Shown here: positions 56,101 to 64,000 of the stretch, piece after piece | How positions within the stretch are numbered: the stretch's first letter is position 1 | Layout: each line of letters opens with the position of its first letter | Notes under the pieces: generated by a model | Told to the model about the DNA's origin: nothing | The model's database searches: none | Seen by the model: the letters and a program-made list of their open reading frames with translations, nothing else | Made by a program: the position numbers and the translations under genes | Source: Lophium mytilinum | Lineage: Eukaryota; Ascomycota; Dothideomycetes; Mytilinidiales; Mytilinidiaceae | Assembly (NCBI GenBank): GCA_010093605.1 | Contig: MU004194.1 | Coordinates: 1,501,833 to 1,565,832 of the forward strand | Direction of reading: 5' to 3' | DNA: 64,000 bases

Positions 56101-58107
56101 TTGTGCTGCCCGCATTGAGCACATAACTGGTCAGGTTGAATGTGACAGGAATGTTGAAGCTGTCTCCAGCCTTGAGAGCACCCTTGGGCAAGCTGGAATT
56201 AGACGCCTGGTAGCTGGTCTTACCCAAGGTCAATCCCAGAACCTGGGAAACAGCAATGTTTGCTTTGCAGGTGACGTTCATCGTACTCGCTGAACCAATC
56301 GCCACCGAGCCAAAGTCGAGGGGAGAAGTGCAAGTAAATGGCAGAGCGACAGGAGCTCCAAACCCGACGATGGCACCACTCAGCGTGGCCATATAGTACC
56401 GCCCATTTCCAAACGTTGGACGCTGAAATTTACTGGGATTAGTGATAGCCGGAAGAGTGATTCGTGTCATCACACCGCCAACGGGTGCAGCATTATAAGC
56501 TCGGAGACCGTTTGTATCGACAATCCAGAGGATACCGGTACCAGCCTTTCCGTTGAATGACGTGATGGTCGCAGGCCCAACACCCACCGCACCAGGAGAT
56601 TTCTCGGTGGTTTGCGCAACTAGGGTAAATGTCGGCCTTCCGCTTGTATCAAAGCCCAAGGAATATACGTAGGTCGGTGCGCCAACAGGCGTGAGGTAGA
56701 TGTAGCCGCCCTCGAGGGGATATGCACCGACATTGCCGAAGACTGCGCCTCCACCTGGAGGTGCGATGGTTTGAACAATGGCGTCACCGCCACCTGTGCC
56801 CATCTTGTATCCACCGAGGTTGTCCGCGTTCGCTACGTAGCAGATCCCGTTTTTTCCACAGGTAATTGCAAGACGAGCGATGCCCCCACCGCTAAACGTC
56901 TTTGGATCTGGTAAACAAACACCACCTGAGCCAAGGTCCCGATCACCAGCATCCATGCCCAGATACCCAAACGGCTCGAAATAATCTTGCTGTGTAAGAG
57001 CTCCAGTGTCCGGATCGATCGCTAGGTTGACGATACACTCGGACAGAATATCCAGATGAACTCGGCCAGATGCGGGCACTTTGTTGTTGAAGCCTCCGCC
57101 CTCGGCATTTCCAGTAGCAAAAAAGAGACGACCAGAGTTATCAGAGGAGATCGCAGCGCCAGACTGCCAGACTCCGGCTCCACCTCCTCCACCAGTCCAC
57201 GTACCGTCTTCTGGAGGAGAAGCAGGGCCAGCATTGGTGCTATAGCCGGTCAGAACTTTGCCGGAAGTGCTCATACCGACCACCCAACCGGTGTAATTGA
57301 AGAGATCGCAGTGTCCTCCGAACCCAGCATAGACAGCACCATTGATAAGGTTCAGCCCAGTTCGTTGGAGATGAGTCCCGCCGGTAAACCATCGAGTGTT
57401 GTCATTGTCCGCTGGGATGCGTTAGCAATATGCAGAGACGACATTGGGAATGGCCTACCTGGGTAGCCTTGGATATTTGTGGGAAATCCAGGTCTCTCAG
57501 CCAAGGTTGCGGCATCGATGGCGTGGAATCGATAGGCACCATTCTTGTATCCAGTCTGGCCTCCTGGCAGGTAGCTCTTAGCCCAGAAATACACCGTGTC
57601 GGTCGACGGGTCGATGACGGGAGTGCCAGTAATCCCGATATATCCTCCAATATCGTTGCAAGACGGAAGATCAGTGACCTTGAACGGCATTTCTCCTTCG
57701 AGCGCAAGATCTCTTTTCGCAATCAAGGTACCATTGACAGCATCGACCGCATAGATCCTGTTCGCTTCCGAGAAGGCGAGAACGATTTGTTGGCCTCCCA
57801 GACTAGTAGGCGTGTAAACCAGAGGTTTGGCGTAAAACTGATCTGGCGCACCGCCGGATGGTATCACACCCTTGTACTGCCATAGCTGACCGAACGAGCC
57901 GCCAGTAATGACTGTGGGATCCATGTTGTGATTCGGAAGGTAGCCAGACTGTGAAGAGTCTACGATTCCAAGTTAGACGGTATCAGACGGGCGTCAAGTC
58001 AACCAACACATACCTCCGTCCATCAAAGAATCCGATGCATCATATCCAAACACTACCCGCAGAGAGCCAACGGCCCAGAGGCCAGCAATGAAGGGCTTGA
58101 GATACAT
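53168..58107 (-). CDS. Large secreted beta-propeller/WSC-domain protein
   Basis: Three exons (58014-58107, 57459-57959, 53168-57411), introns 54 and 47 nt; 1612 residues. A signal peptide opens the protein (MYLKPFIAGLWAVGSLRVVFG). Residues ~40-555 form a PQQ-like/beta-propeller region (repeated strands such as IYAVDAVNGTLIAKRDLAL, NGICYVANADNLGG, ILWIVDTNGLRAY). From ~560 a choice-of-anchor-D/ASH-type region (LDFGSVAIGS; LQVGFPDIVIGG) supplies Ig-like strands. Four WSC domains follow at about 960-1050, 1169-1260, 1413-1505 and 1516-1611; each has the C..C..CYCG..C..C.G pattern, e.g. ECYCGNTLSYG and QCAGNTAETCGG. Long Ser/Thr-only linkers separate WSC 1-2 and 2-3. WSC domains bind glycans. No GPI or membrane segment is seen at the end (ALVYSSV). 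Likely a cell-wall or extracellular carbohydrate-associated protein; the enzymatic role of the propeller is unknown. Confidence 0.85.
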
Positions 58108-59950
58108 GTCGATTATTTCCTTACCCTGGCTGGCTACACGCTGTAGCAAAGAAAAGCACAATTGCAGACGAAGATCAACGAGTGTAGATTTGTAAAGAAC
58201 GTAACGCCCTCGTATTCTTCAGGGACAGGACATGAAATGCATTGACGGAAAAGACAGTTGGCGAAGGTGGCACGACTCTTGTCAAAGCTTGTATTGAGGC
58301 TTACCAGCGCGAGATAGATGTATCCAGCACGCCTCTGGCGAGGGGGCGCATACTTGTGAAGGAGCAAGACCTCGGGGTCCTCCATGGTGGTGAGCCAGGG
58401 TCAACCTACACGCTATGGCTTCCGCACCATCGAAATGCCAACCGCATACAGCTGTGGCGTTGAGAAGCGGCTGAGAAACAGCTTGAGAACAAGCCCGAAG
58501 AAGGTTTAGCATTCTTATTTCAGGTACCAGAGCAGGGTGGTTGGGCCGGTGCCTCGGGCGCTAGATAATCCTCAAAGAGGACCTGCCAAAGGCTTGTTCC
58601 AGGCCTCTCCCGTACCTTGCATGCCAGGCCGTGGTGCCTATTGGCTGCAGTCCCTAAACACCCACGGTGGCGCAGTTCGTTTCCATGATAGGCGCAACCT
58701 TGGAACGGCATGGTTGATCTGGGCGCAGTGGCTTGCGCTGTGCCTTGAATTTCCTCATGCACATTCCCTTTGGCCCATCCCGCGCACGACTCGCCGAGGC
58801 CTAGGCGCCGTTCCTGTCCGGTTCCCCCTGCTCCCCGACGTGCCAAGTGGCCGTTGCGACTTCACGGCGGGAGCTCCGTGATAAGATCATAAGGAACCCT
58901 TGAATTAGCAGCAGCCGTTGACGCTGCCAATACTCCTAGCCGTGGTCGCTTCAGCTGGTGGGCTGAGGATTGCATCGGCGCCACACACGGTCAACCAGCT
59001 CAGCAAGACATGGGGGATGAAGCCTACCGGAGAGCATAGTCCAAGCTAATACTCCTTGTCGGTAGGTGCGCAGCTGCCAGTCCGTCTCACGGGAGTTGAG
59101 ACGGTGGACGGGATGTGGAGTTGAGGGGTGAAGGGGGGGATGTGGATTGAGAGGGACGGGATGTGCAGTTGGGACGGGAGATGGCCAGCGGCTAAATTGT
59201 TAGCGTCAGGGGTGCATACGCACGGACAAATGTCACTCTCGGTTAGGCTAAGCTTTCGCCGAGCCAGCCCCTGTCAGCCAGCCTTGGATCTCCTAGACTT
59301 CATCACCAAGCTACGGCTTATCCATATCAGATCTTTCGCTAGAGTCTGCAATCCCTGCCTGCTCATATAGGCGAAACATTCGTCTTTTGTTCTAATCTTT
59401 TGGTGGAGATTCCTGCGACAGGCGCATGGATGGTGCATGGATAATCCCATGAGGCTGATCAGCTGGTCACGTGCTAACAACCTCAGTTCCTCTCTCCGCA
59501 CCACTGGCATCAGTAAGTGGACTATCACATCATCGTTCACCCAAGAAGACTGTTGCAATATCAAAAAACTTCGACAACCTTCTACTTCATACGTTAATAG
59601 GTCTAAATTATTCAGAGCGTATTGTATCTTATACCTCAGAGCTACTCTCTGTACTCAGCACAAGACTGTTTAGTTCAACCCCAATAGCTTTTAACGAAGG
59701 AGATATATGCAACAAGTCTTTATTCTTCGTACCCAGTGCGCTCATGGTTTGTTATGCGGGGAGTCCGACTGCCGCAAACGGCGACCGGACAAAGCACACC
59801 ATTCTCAAATTGCATCTTTGTTCTTTAGCAGCTCTCTCATAGCTCAACCGTTGGCATCACGATGGTCTCTGTTCTTAGCTGTGCGCTATTCATGGTCAAT
59901 CGTCATTTCGAAGCTCGAGGATATAGACATTAAATACTTAAATTTTCATT
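58108..59950. other. Intergenic, nothing recognised
   Basis: 1.84 kb between genes that point away from each other. Short overlapping frames on both strands lack family similarity. A CACGTG palindrome lies near 59467. Confidence 0.5.
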
Positions 59951-61869
59951 ATGGCTCCAAGGAGAAACGCAGCCAGAGGGACAAGGGCAAATCCACCGAG
60001 AGGAGTAAACCAGAGCGACCAGAACGCTGGAGGGGGGCGAGACAACTGGGCATTCAATCTTCGGAACCCAGATTCGATAGCAAGGGAGATCAGAAGGGAG
60101 AATAGAAGAGCAGCTCAACAAGCTATTGCCGATGCGACTACTCAGCAACACCAGTCAGAAGCCCCTGTGGCTTCCCAGCCTATCGATGATGGTACGTTTC
60201 GAAGTTCAATGATGTTGGTTTATGGATAGTCTTCGGCGTAGGCGACTTCACAAGCTTTAGTAGAGCGTTGGTTAGACAGAGACGGCTAACTAACTTCGTC
60301 TCACCAGAGAACCGACCAACGCCAATCTCTCCTTCGAATCGCTCTTCACGCCGCTCAACTCAGGCCGAACGGCGGTCAACCCAGCGATCTCAGCGCTCAA
60401 ACACAAGTCGAAGGAGTCGTAGACGGTCGGAGAACCAACCTTTCGACCCGTTACAGAGTGGGGGAGCCGGACCGGAAGATGTAGCATCGCCAGTTGATGA
60501 GCCCGCAAGACCTCCCGCAAGGCCTTCCCAAAGGTCTTCCCGAAGACCTCCTGCAAGAAGTCCCCTAGCACCTTCTCGCTCGCCGATCCAGAGACGAACC
60601 AGCGCAGGTCGGTCACAACCTCGCCAAACGGGCTCGACCCCGCCTGTCGACCCGCTGCAGCAGGATATCGACCAGCCGCAGGCAGAATTGCCCCACGATA
60701 GTGATGATGGGCTGTTCAACCAGCAGCAAGCCGACGAGCTTGAGGCTAATTTGGCTCGCAACACTGCACCAAGATCCCCCGTTCAGTGGATTTTCCCCGA
60801 TGCGTTCTATGAGGTAACCCGGCCGATCGATCGGGGGGGCAGGCATGGCTTAGGGCCCCGACAACGACCTATAAACGATATTCTCAACATGCATCTCCCT
60901 CGGGGACCGGGCCGGGGGGTTCGAACCGAATACTTTGTAAACGAAAGATCACCGCCGCCGGCCGAGCGACCACCCCCCTCACAGCACGATCCATATGACG
61001 AGTTAGACGAAGGACCGCCGCCGCCGGGCGTGCCGTATTTCCGGGGCTATGGAGCAGAGGGCATCGCTCCACCACCGCCGTATGGTCGGGATGCCGAGCT
61101 GGACGAGGAGGAAAGGGCTGCTCCACGGCTTGCGCAAACTCGGCGTGCCGAAACTGGTGAAGCAGTTCGGCAAGCCGATCTGCCAAGAAATCCTCCAAGC
61201 CGCGGTAGTGCTAGAGGCAGTGCTAGAGGGAGTGCTAGAGGTAGTGCAAGAGGGAGCGCCAGAGGTAGTGCAGCCCGTGGACAGGGGTCTGCAGCGCGAG
61301 ACATAGGTGGTAATCAACCTCCAGGCTGGCTTCCAGGGGTTGGAAACGATCGTCCACCTGCCAGCAGCAATTCCCGTACTCCCAGCCCCACTAGCGAGGA
61401 AATACGGGTTCGAGGATGGCGATACCGCCCTCGCGGTGGTAGAGGCGTCGTGTTTGGACAAAATCAAAATCCGCGAGGGAACCAACCTGCACAGCCACCG
61501 GACGCGAATGGGAGAGCGCAGGCGGACGAGAGAATACAAGAACAGTTGAGGAGAGAGCAGGGCGCAAATAGGCAGGAGCGAGGTATGCGACTCGTAATCA
61601 AAGATCCCTTGCGTCGAGTGATGAGCGACGAAGTTGGGTTAGCCGTGCATCGATTCATATTAGGAATAGAGGGACTAGACGAGTCAGATTTCATAGGGCG
61701 TACGGTCAGAGGTTGGGTTACCGACAAGGTCAACGACCTGTGGCCTGCTGTCGAGGATGTTATCAATAGGTTCTACCACGACCAACCGGATGTTGACGTA
61801 GGGATGTTTTTATGGAGAGAAAACGACGGAGCGCCTGTGGACGAAATCCAGTATATAGGCCTGGAATAG
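59951..61869 (+). CDS. Arg/Pro-rich disordered protein with RGSA repeat and conserved-looking C-terminus
   Basis: Two exons (59951-60191, 60308-61869) and a 116-nt intron, the longest in the window; 600 residues. The first 350 residues are strongly disordered: Arg/Ser-rich (RSSRRSTQAERRSTQRSQRS), Pro-rich, then a six-fold RGSA run. RGG-like segments (RPRGGRGVVFG) suggest RNA or nucleic-acid contact, which is inference. The last 110 residues look folded, with hydrophobic spacing in MRLVIKDPLRRVMSDEVGLA and VHRFILGIEGLDE. No named domain is recognised. The first ATG after an AT-rich leader was used. The antisense frames at 60290-61766 are shadows. Confidence 0.65.
61201..61273. repeat. Coding 12-bp repeat (RGSA)6
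   Basis: Units of GGTAGTGCTAGA type, imperfect at synonymous positions (GGC/GGG/GGT, GCT/GCA/GCC). The synonymous differences show that the amino-acid sequence is kept while DNA drifts. Confidence 0.9.
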
Positions 61870-61898
61870 CTAGAGGCATTAGCGAAGGAAAGTTGGAA

Positions 61899-62172
61899 GC
61901 AGTACAAATTAGACTATCTCTTGACCAATTGGTTGTTCGACCCCCAGGCTATCCCCAACAGTGGTGTCGAGTGAGCAAGATGGAGTAAGGTAGAACTGAA
62001 TTCATGTGCCTAGACTTATAGGCTAGTACTGTTGATGTCGAGGTTCACGCGGTACAGATTAGACTATCTCTTGACTGACTAGTTATCCAGCAACCAGGCA
62101 GCCCTCAACAGTAGTGTCGAGTGAACAAATTAGAGCAAAGCAGAGAGGAGATCATGTGCCCAAATTTATAGC
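61899..62172. repeat. 150-bp tandem duplication
   Basis: Copy A starts at 61899 (GCAGTACAAATTAGACTATC) and copy B at 62049 (GCGGTACAGATTAGACTATC). They share CTATCTCTTGAC, CCAACAGT/CTCAACAGTAGTGTCGAGTGA, ATCATGTGCC and (A/T)(C/T)TTATAG. Located directly after the stop codon of the RGSA protein, so possibly in its 3' UTR. Confidence 0.75.
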
Positions 62173-62439
62173 TTAACGGTGCAAGCCGTGAGAAATAAAG
62201 TATAGGGAACTAGCATGGGTGTAGTCTCTCGGGTACTCTTCGAGAGAGACTGATGCTGTGTAGGAAGTTCCACAAATAACTTAATATCAGTTCGAATTGC
62301 AGAGTGGATCGATAGAGATCCTCCAGGTGTGCTTTAATATAGTCAAGAAGTATGCAATTCCTCTACAAACACACGCCGAACTGAAGTACCAACTAAATGA
62401 CCTTGTCAGAGTATAACAGTAAGGGCTACAGCAGGCGCA

Positions 62440-62602
62440 CGACACCTCTTATATATAGTCTCGCCTTCCTCTAAACCTCTCTCTCTCTCTCTCTCTCTCC
62501 TCCACCATTATCCACTACATTACGTATAAGACACCTGTTATATGTAGTCTTACCTTCCTCCAGGCCTTTCTCTCTCCTACATCATCATCCACTACATCAC
62601 GT
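62440..62602. repeat. ~85-bp tandem duplication around a CT microsatellite
   Basis: GACACCTCTTATATATAGTC at 62443 recurs as GACACCTGTTATATGTAGTC near 62528. Both copies continue with T..CCTTCCTC(T/C)A..CCT(C/T)TCTCTC, a CACCAT-like block and ATCCACTACAT(T/C)ACGTA. Copy 1 holds the expanded CT run at 62477-62499. Confidence 0.7.
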
Positions 62603-62842
62603 ACACGGCCTACAGCTGCTTGTTCCGTGACAAGCCTGCTTCTTTATCGGCTTTCGACTGACCTTTGTATACATCCCTCTTTTCAGCACGTGATGTGCTG
62701 ATTGAATTCATCATTGGCTGATGCCAAGAATTAGCATTCACTCTTACGACCACAACAAGCACGGGCCACCCCACCACGCGAGCAAAATAAAGCTCCGTCG
62801 CTAGAGCCTCACTCCTCTATCGACCTACAGCCTTACACAACT

Positions 62843-63390
62843 GTCTTCTTCTCTGCCAACACTTGCACTTGTGTAAAGCTTCCTGTATCTCACTCTTCCA
62901 TCGACCTTCCAACGTCACACAACTGTTCTACTTCACTGCCAACACCTGCATTTCTGTGAAGCTTTCCAGATCCCACTCTTGCATCGACCTTCACACGTCA
63001 CACTTGGATCGTTCTGCTGCGCTGCCGACATCTACGCTTCTGTACAGCTTCGAGATCTCACTCTTCCATCGACCTCCATCGACCTTCCATCGACCTTCCA
63101 TCGTCACAAGACTGTTCTACTCCACTGCCAACGCCTGCACTTCTGTACGGCTTTCGAGATCTCACTCTTCCATCGACCTTCCATCAACTTTCCATCGACC
63201 TTCCATCGACATTCCACCGAAATTCCAACGTCACAAGACCTATATCGCTCCACTGCCAACACCTCCACTCCTGTAGAGCTTTCCAGATCACACTCTTCCA
63301 CCGACCTTCCATCGACCTTCGAACGTCACAAGACTGTTCTGATCCACTGCCAACGCCTGCACTTGCGTAGAGCGTTCTAGATCTCACTCC
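62843..63390. repeat. Tandem array, six or more ~90-110-bp units with ATCGACCTTCC subrepeats
   Basis: Each unit contains TCTCACTCTTCCATCGACCT, a variable number of TCCATCGACCTT pieces, (A)ACGTCACA(A)G/CACTGTTCTAC(T)TC, CACTGCCAACACCTGCACTT and CTGTA(G/C)AGCTT(T)C(G/C)AGA. Length differences come from the number of inner 10-11-base subrepeats, one to six per unit. The array ends about 60 bases before the start codon at 63448. Confidence 0.85.
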
Positions 63391-63447
63391 AACCCTCTTC
63401 CCATACCTTCCACCACTTCACTCTTCCTACCACCGCCTCTTGACGCG

Positions 63448-64000
63448 ATGGCACCCCGCAACAAGACTACGTCCCCACGTCCAAGCCTCGATCGCGCTCC
63501 TGCCGGTCGACGCTCGAACCGCGGCAGCACGAAAGAGAAGACGGAAGAGGCCACGAAGAAGCAGGCCGAGCGCGAGGCTGTCGCCTTTCCCGCTACGCCC
63601 AGATCTGCGCCGAAGGTGGACACCAGTTCACCAGACGTCAGCGACTTCGGGACGCCCCAGGCTGCATCGACTCCAAAGCACGATGAAAGCCTCGCCATTG
63701 CGCCGCGTATTGAAGCACAGCCGGCTGTGAACCCTTCCGTCGCTCAAATCTCTGCTGCGTCTGCTACTATAGCCCAATCGCCCTCTTCTGGCCTGGCTGT
63801 TGGCACTCGTACTGCAGTTTCGAAGCCAGTCGAAACACTGTTGACTCCGTCAGGCTTGCGTGTCCTAGCGACTCCTTCCCGGCGTCTCAAGAGCCCTAAT
63901 GCTCTTCCCGTCGGATGGAACTCTCCCCTCCCTCCAGATGATGCATCTGTATGGGAATCGCCTCGATTCGGTACCAGCGCTGCTCCTCCCGTCGGATGGA
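63448..64000 (+). CDS. Partial disordered protein, runs off the window
   Basis: An open frame from ATG 63448 with no stop to position 64000 (184 complete codons). It begins MAPRNKTTSPRPSLDRAPAG and is rich in Pro, Ser, Ala and Thr, with a basic/acidic segment (KEKTEEATKKQAEREA). Near the visible end VGWNSPLPPDD and PVGW recur, hinting at a repeat (LPVGWNSP..; PPVGW). No domain is recognised. The N-terminus resembles those of the two disordered proteins upstream (MAPRRAP.. and MAPRRNA..). The transcript leader would contain or abut the tandem array. Confidence 0.65.
   Translation, partial: MAPRNKTTSPRPSLDRAPAGRRSNRGSTKEKTEEATKKQAEREAVAFPATPRSAPKVDTSSPDVSDFGTPQAASTPKHDESLAIAPRIEAQPAVNPSVAQISAASATIAQSPSSGLAVGTRTAVSKPVETLLTPSGLRVLATPSRRLKSPNALPVGWNSPLPPDDASVWESPRFGTSAAPPVGW

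Larger units (their letters stand above)
61870..63447. other. Repeat-rich intergenic region
   Basis: Holds three separate tandem arrays (annotated) and a CT microsatellite, followed by the promoter and 5' leader of the last gene. No coding frame is supported; the two frames in 62863-63380 are Ser/His/Pro shadows of the array. Confidence 0.6.

Noticed and set aside
1-64000. tRNA, rRNA and transposase genes
   Set aside because: Reading for T-loop GGTTCRANYCC contexts, rRNA-like blocks and transposase or reverse-transcriptase motifs gave no credible hit; a covariance-model scan would be needed to exclude a tRNA fully.

Overview
The window comes from a filamentous ascomycete (Pezizomycotina; a Dothideomycetes-type genome is my best guess from gene style only). 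Evidence: many short spliceosomal introns (47-90 nt, GT-AG with CTAAC/CTGAC-like branch sites, one GC-AG), a HET-domain gene, a Zn2Cys6 regulator, EthD, WSC and F-box proteins, and MFS pumps. I found no tRNA, rRNA, CRISPR array or intact transposon. Exon junctions were worked out by hand from splice consensus and frame continuity.

Left flank (1-8.3 kb): a single-pass membrane protein with a PPxY tail, an F-box protein, a coiled-coil protein, and intergenic DNA carrying several diverged tandem or dispersed repeats.

Central metabolic island (8.3-46.0 kb): sixteen genes that read as one catabolic island. In order they are an APH-type small-molecule kinase ending in AKL, a HET-domain gene (the non-metabolic intruder), a RidA-like protein, an ACAD10/11-type acyl-CoA dehydrogenase, an HSL-type alpha/beta-hydrolase, a zinc alcohol dehydrogenase, an EthD protein, two 14-TM-type MFS transporters, a Zn2Cys6 regulator, a Baeyer-Villiger monooxygenase (BVMO), a 4CL-like acyl-CoA ligase ending in AKL, two SDRs, an aldehyde dehydrogenase, a second EthD-like protein with an in-frame SHY minisatellite, and a PRISE-type enone reductase. 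Together they would fit a route enone -> ketone (PRISE) -> lactone (BVMO) -> hydroxy acid (hydrolase) -> hydroxyacyl-CoA (ligase) -> phosphorylated then dephosphorylated/unsaturated acyl-CoA (APH kinase + ACAD), with ADH, SDR and ALDH handling alcohol/aldehyde oxidation, export/import by the MFS pair, and control by the central regulator. The substrate is unknown; a cyclic enone such as a terpenoid or polyketide is an inference.

Right flank (46-64 kb): a divergent G-alpha-like gene with lost GTPase motifs and a probable frame break, a very large Lys/Ala/Pro- and Glu-repeat protein with a BTB-like C-terminus whose first exon contains an N-gap that looks artificial, a 1612-residue secreted beta-propeller/WSC protein, an Arg-rich disordered protein with RGSA repeats, a tandem-repeat array, and the start of a further disordered protein that runs off the window end.
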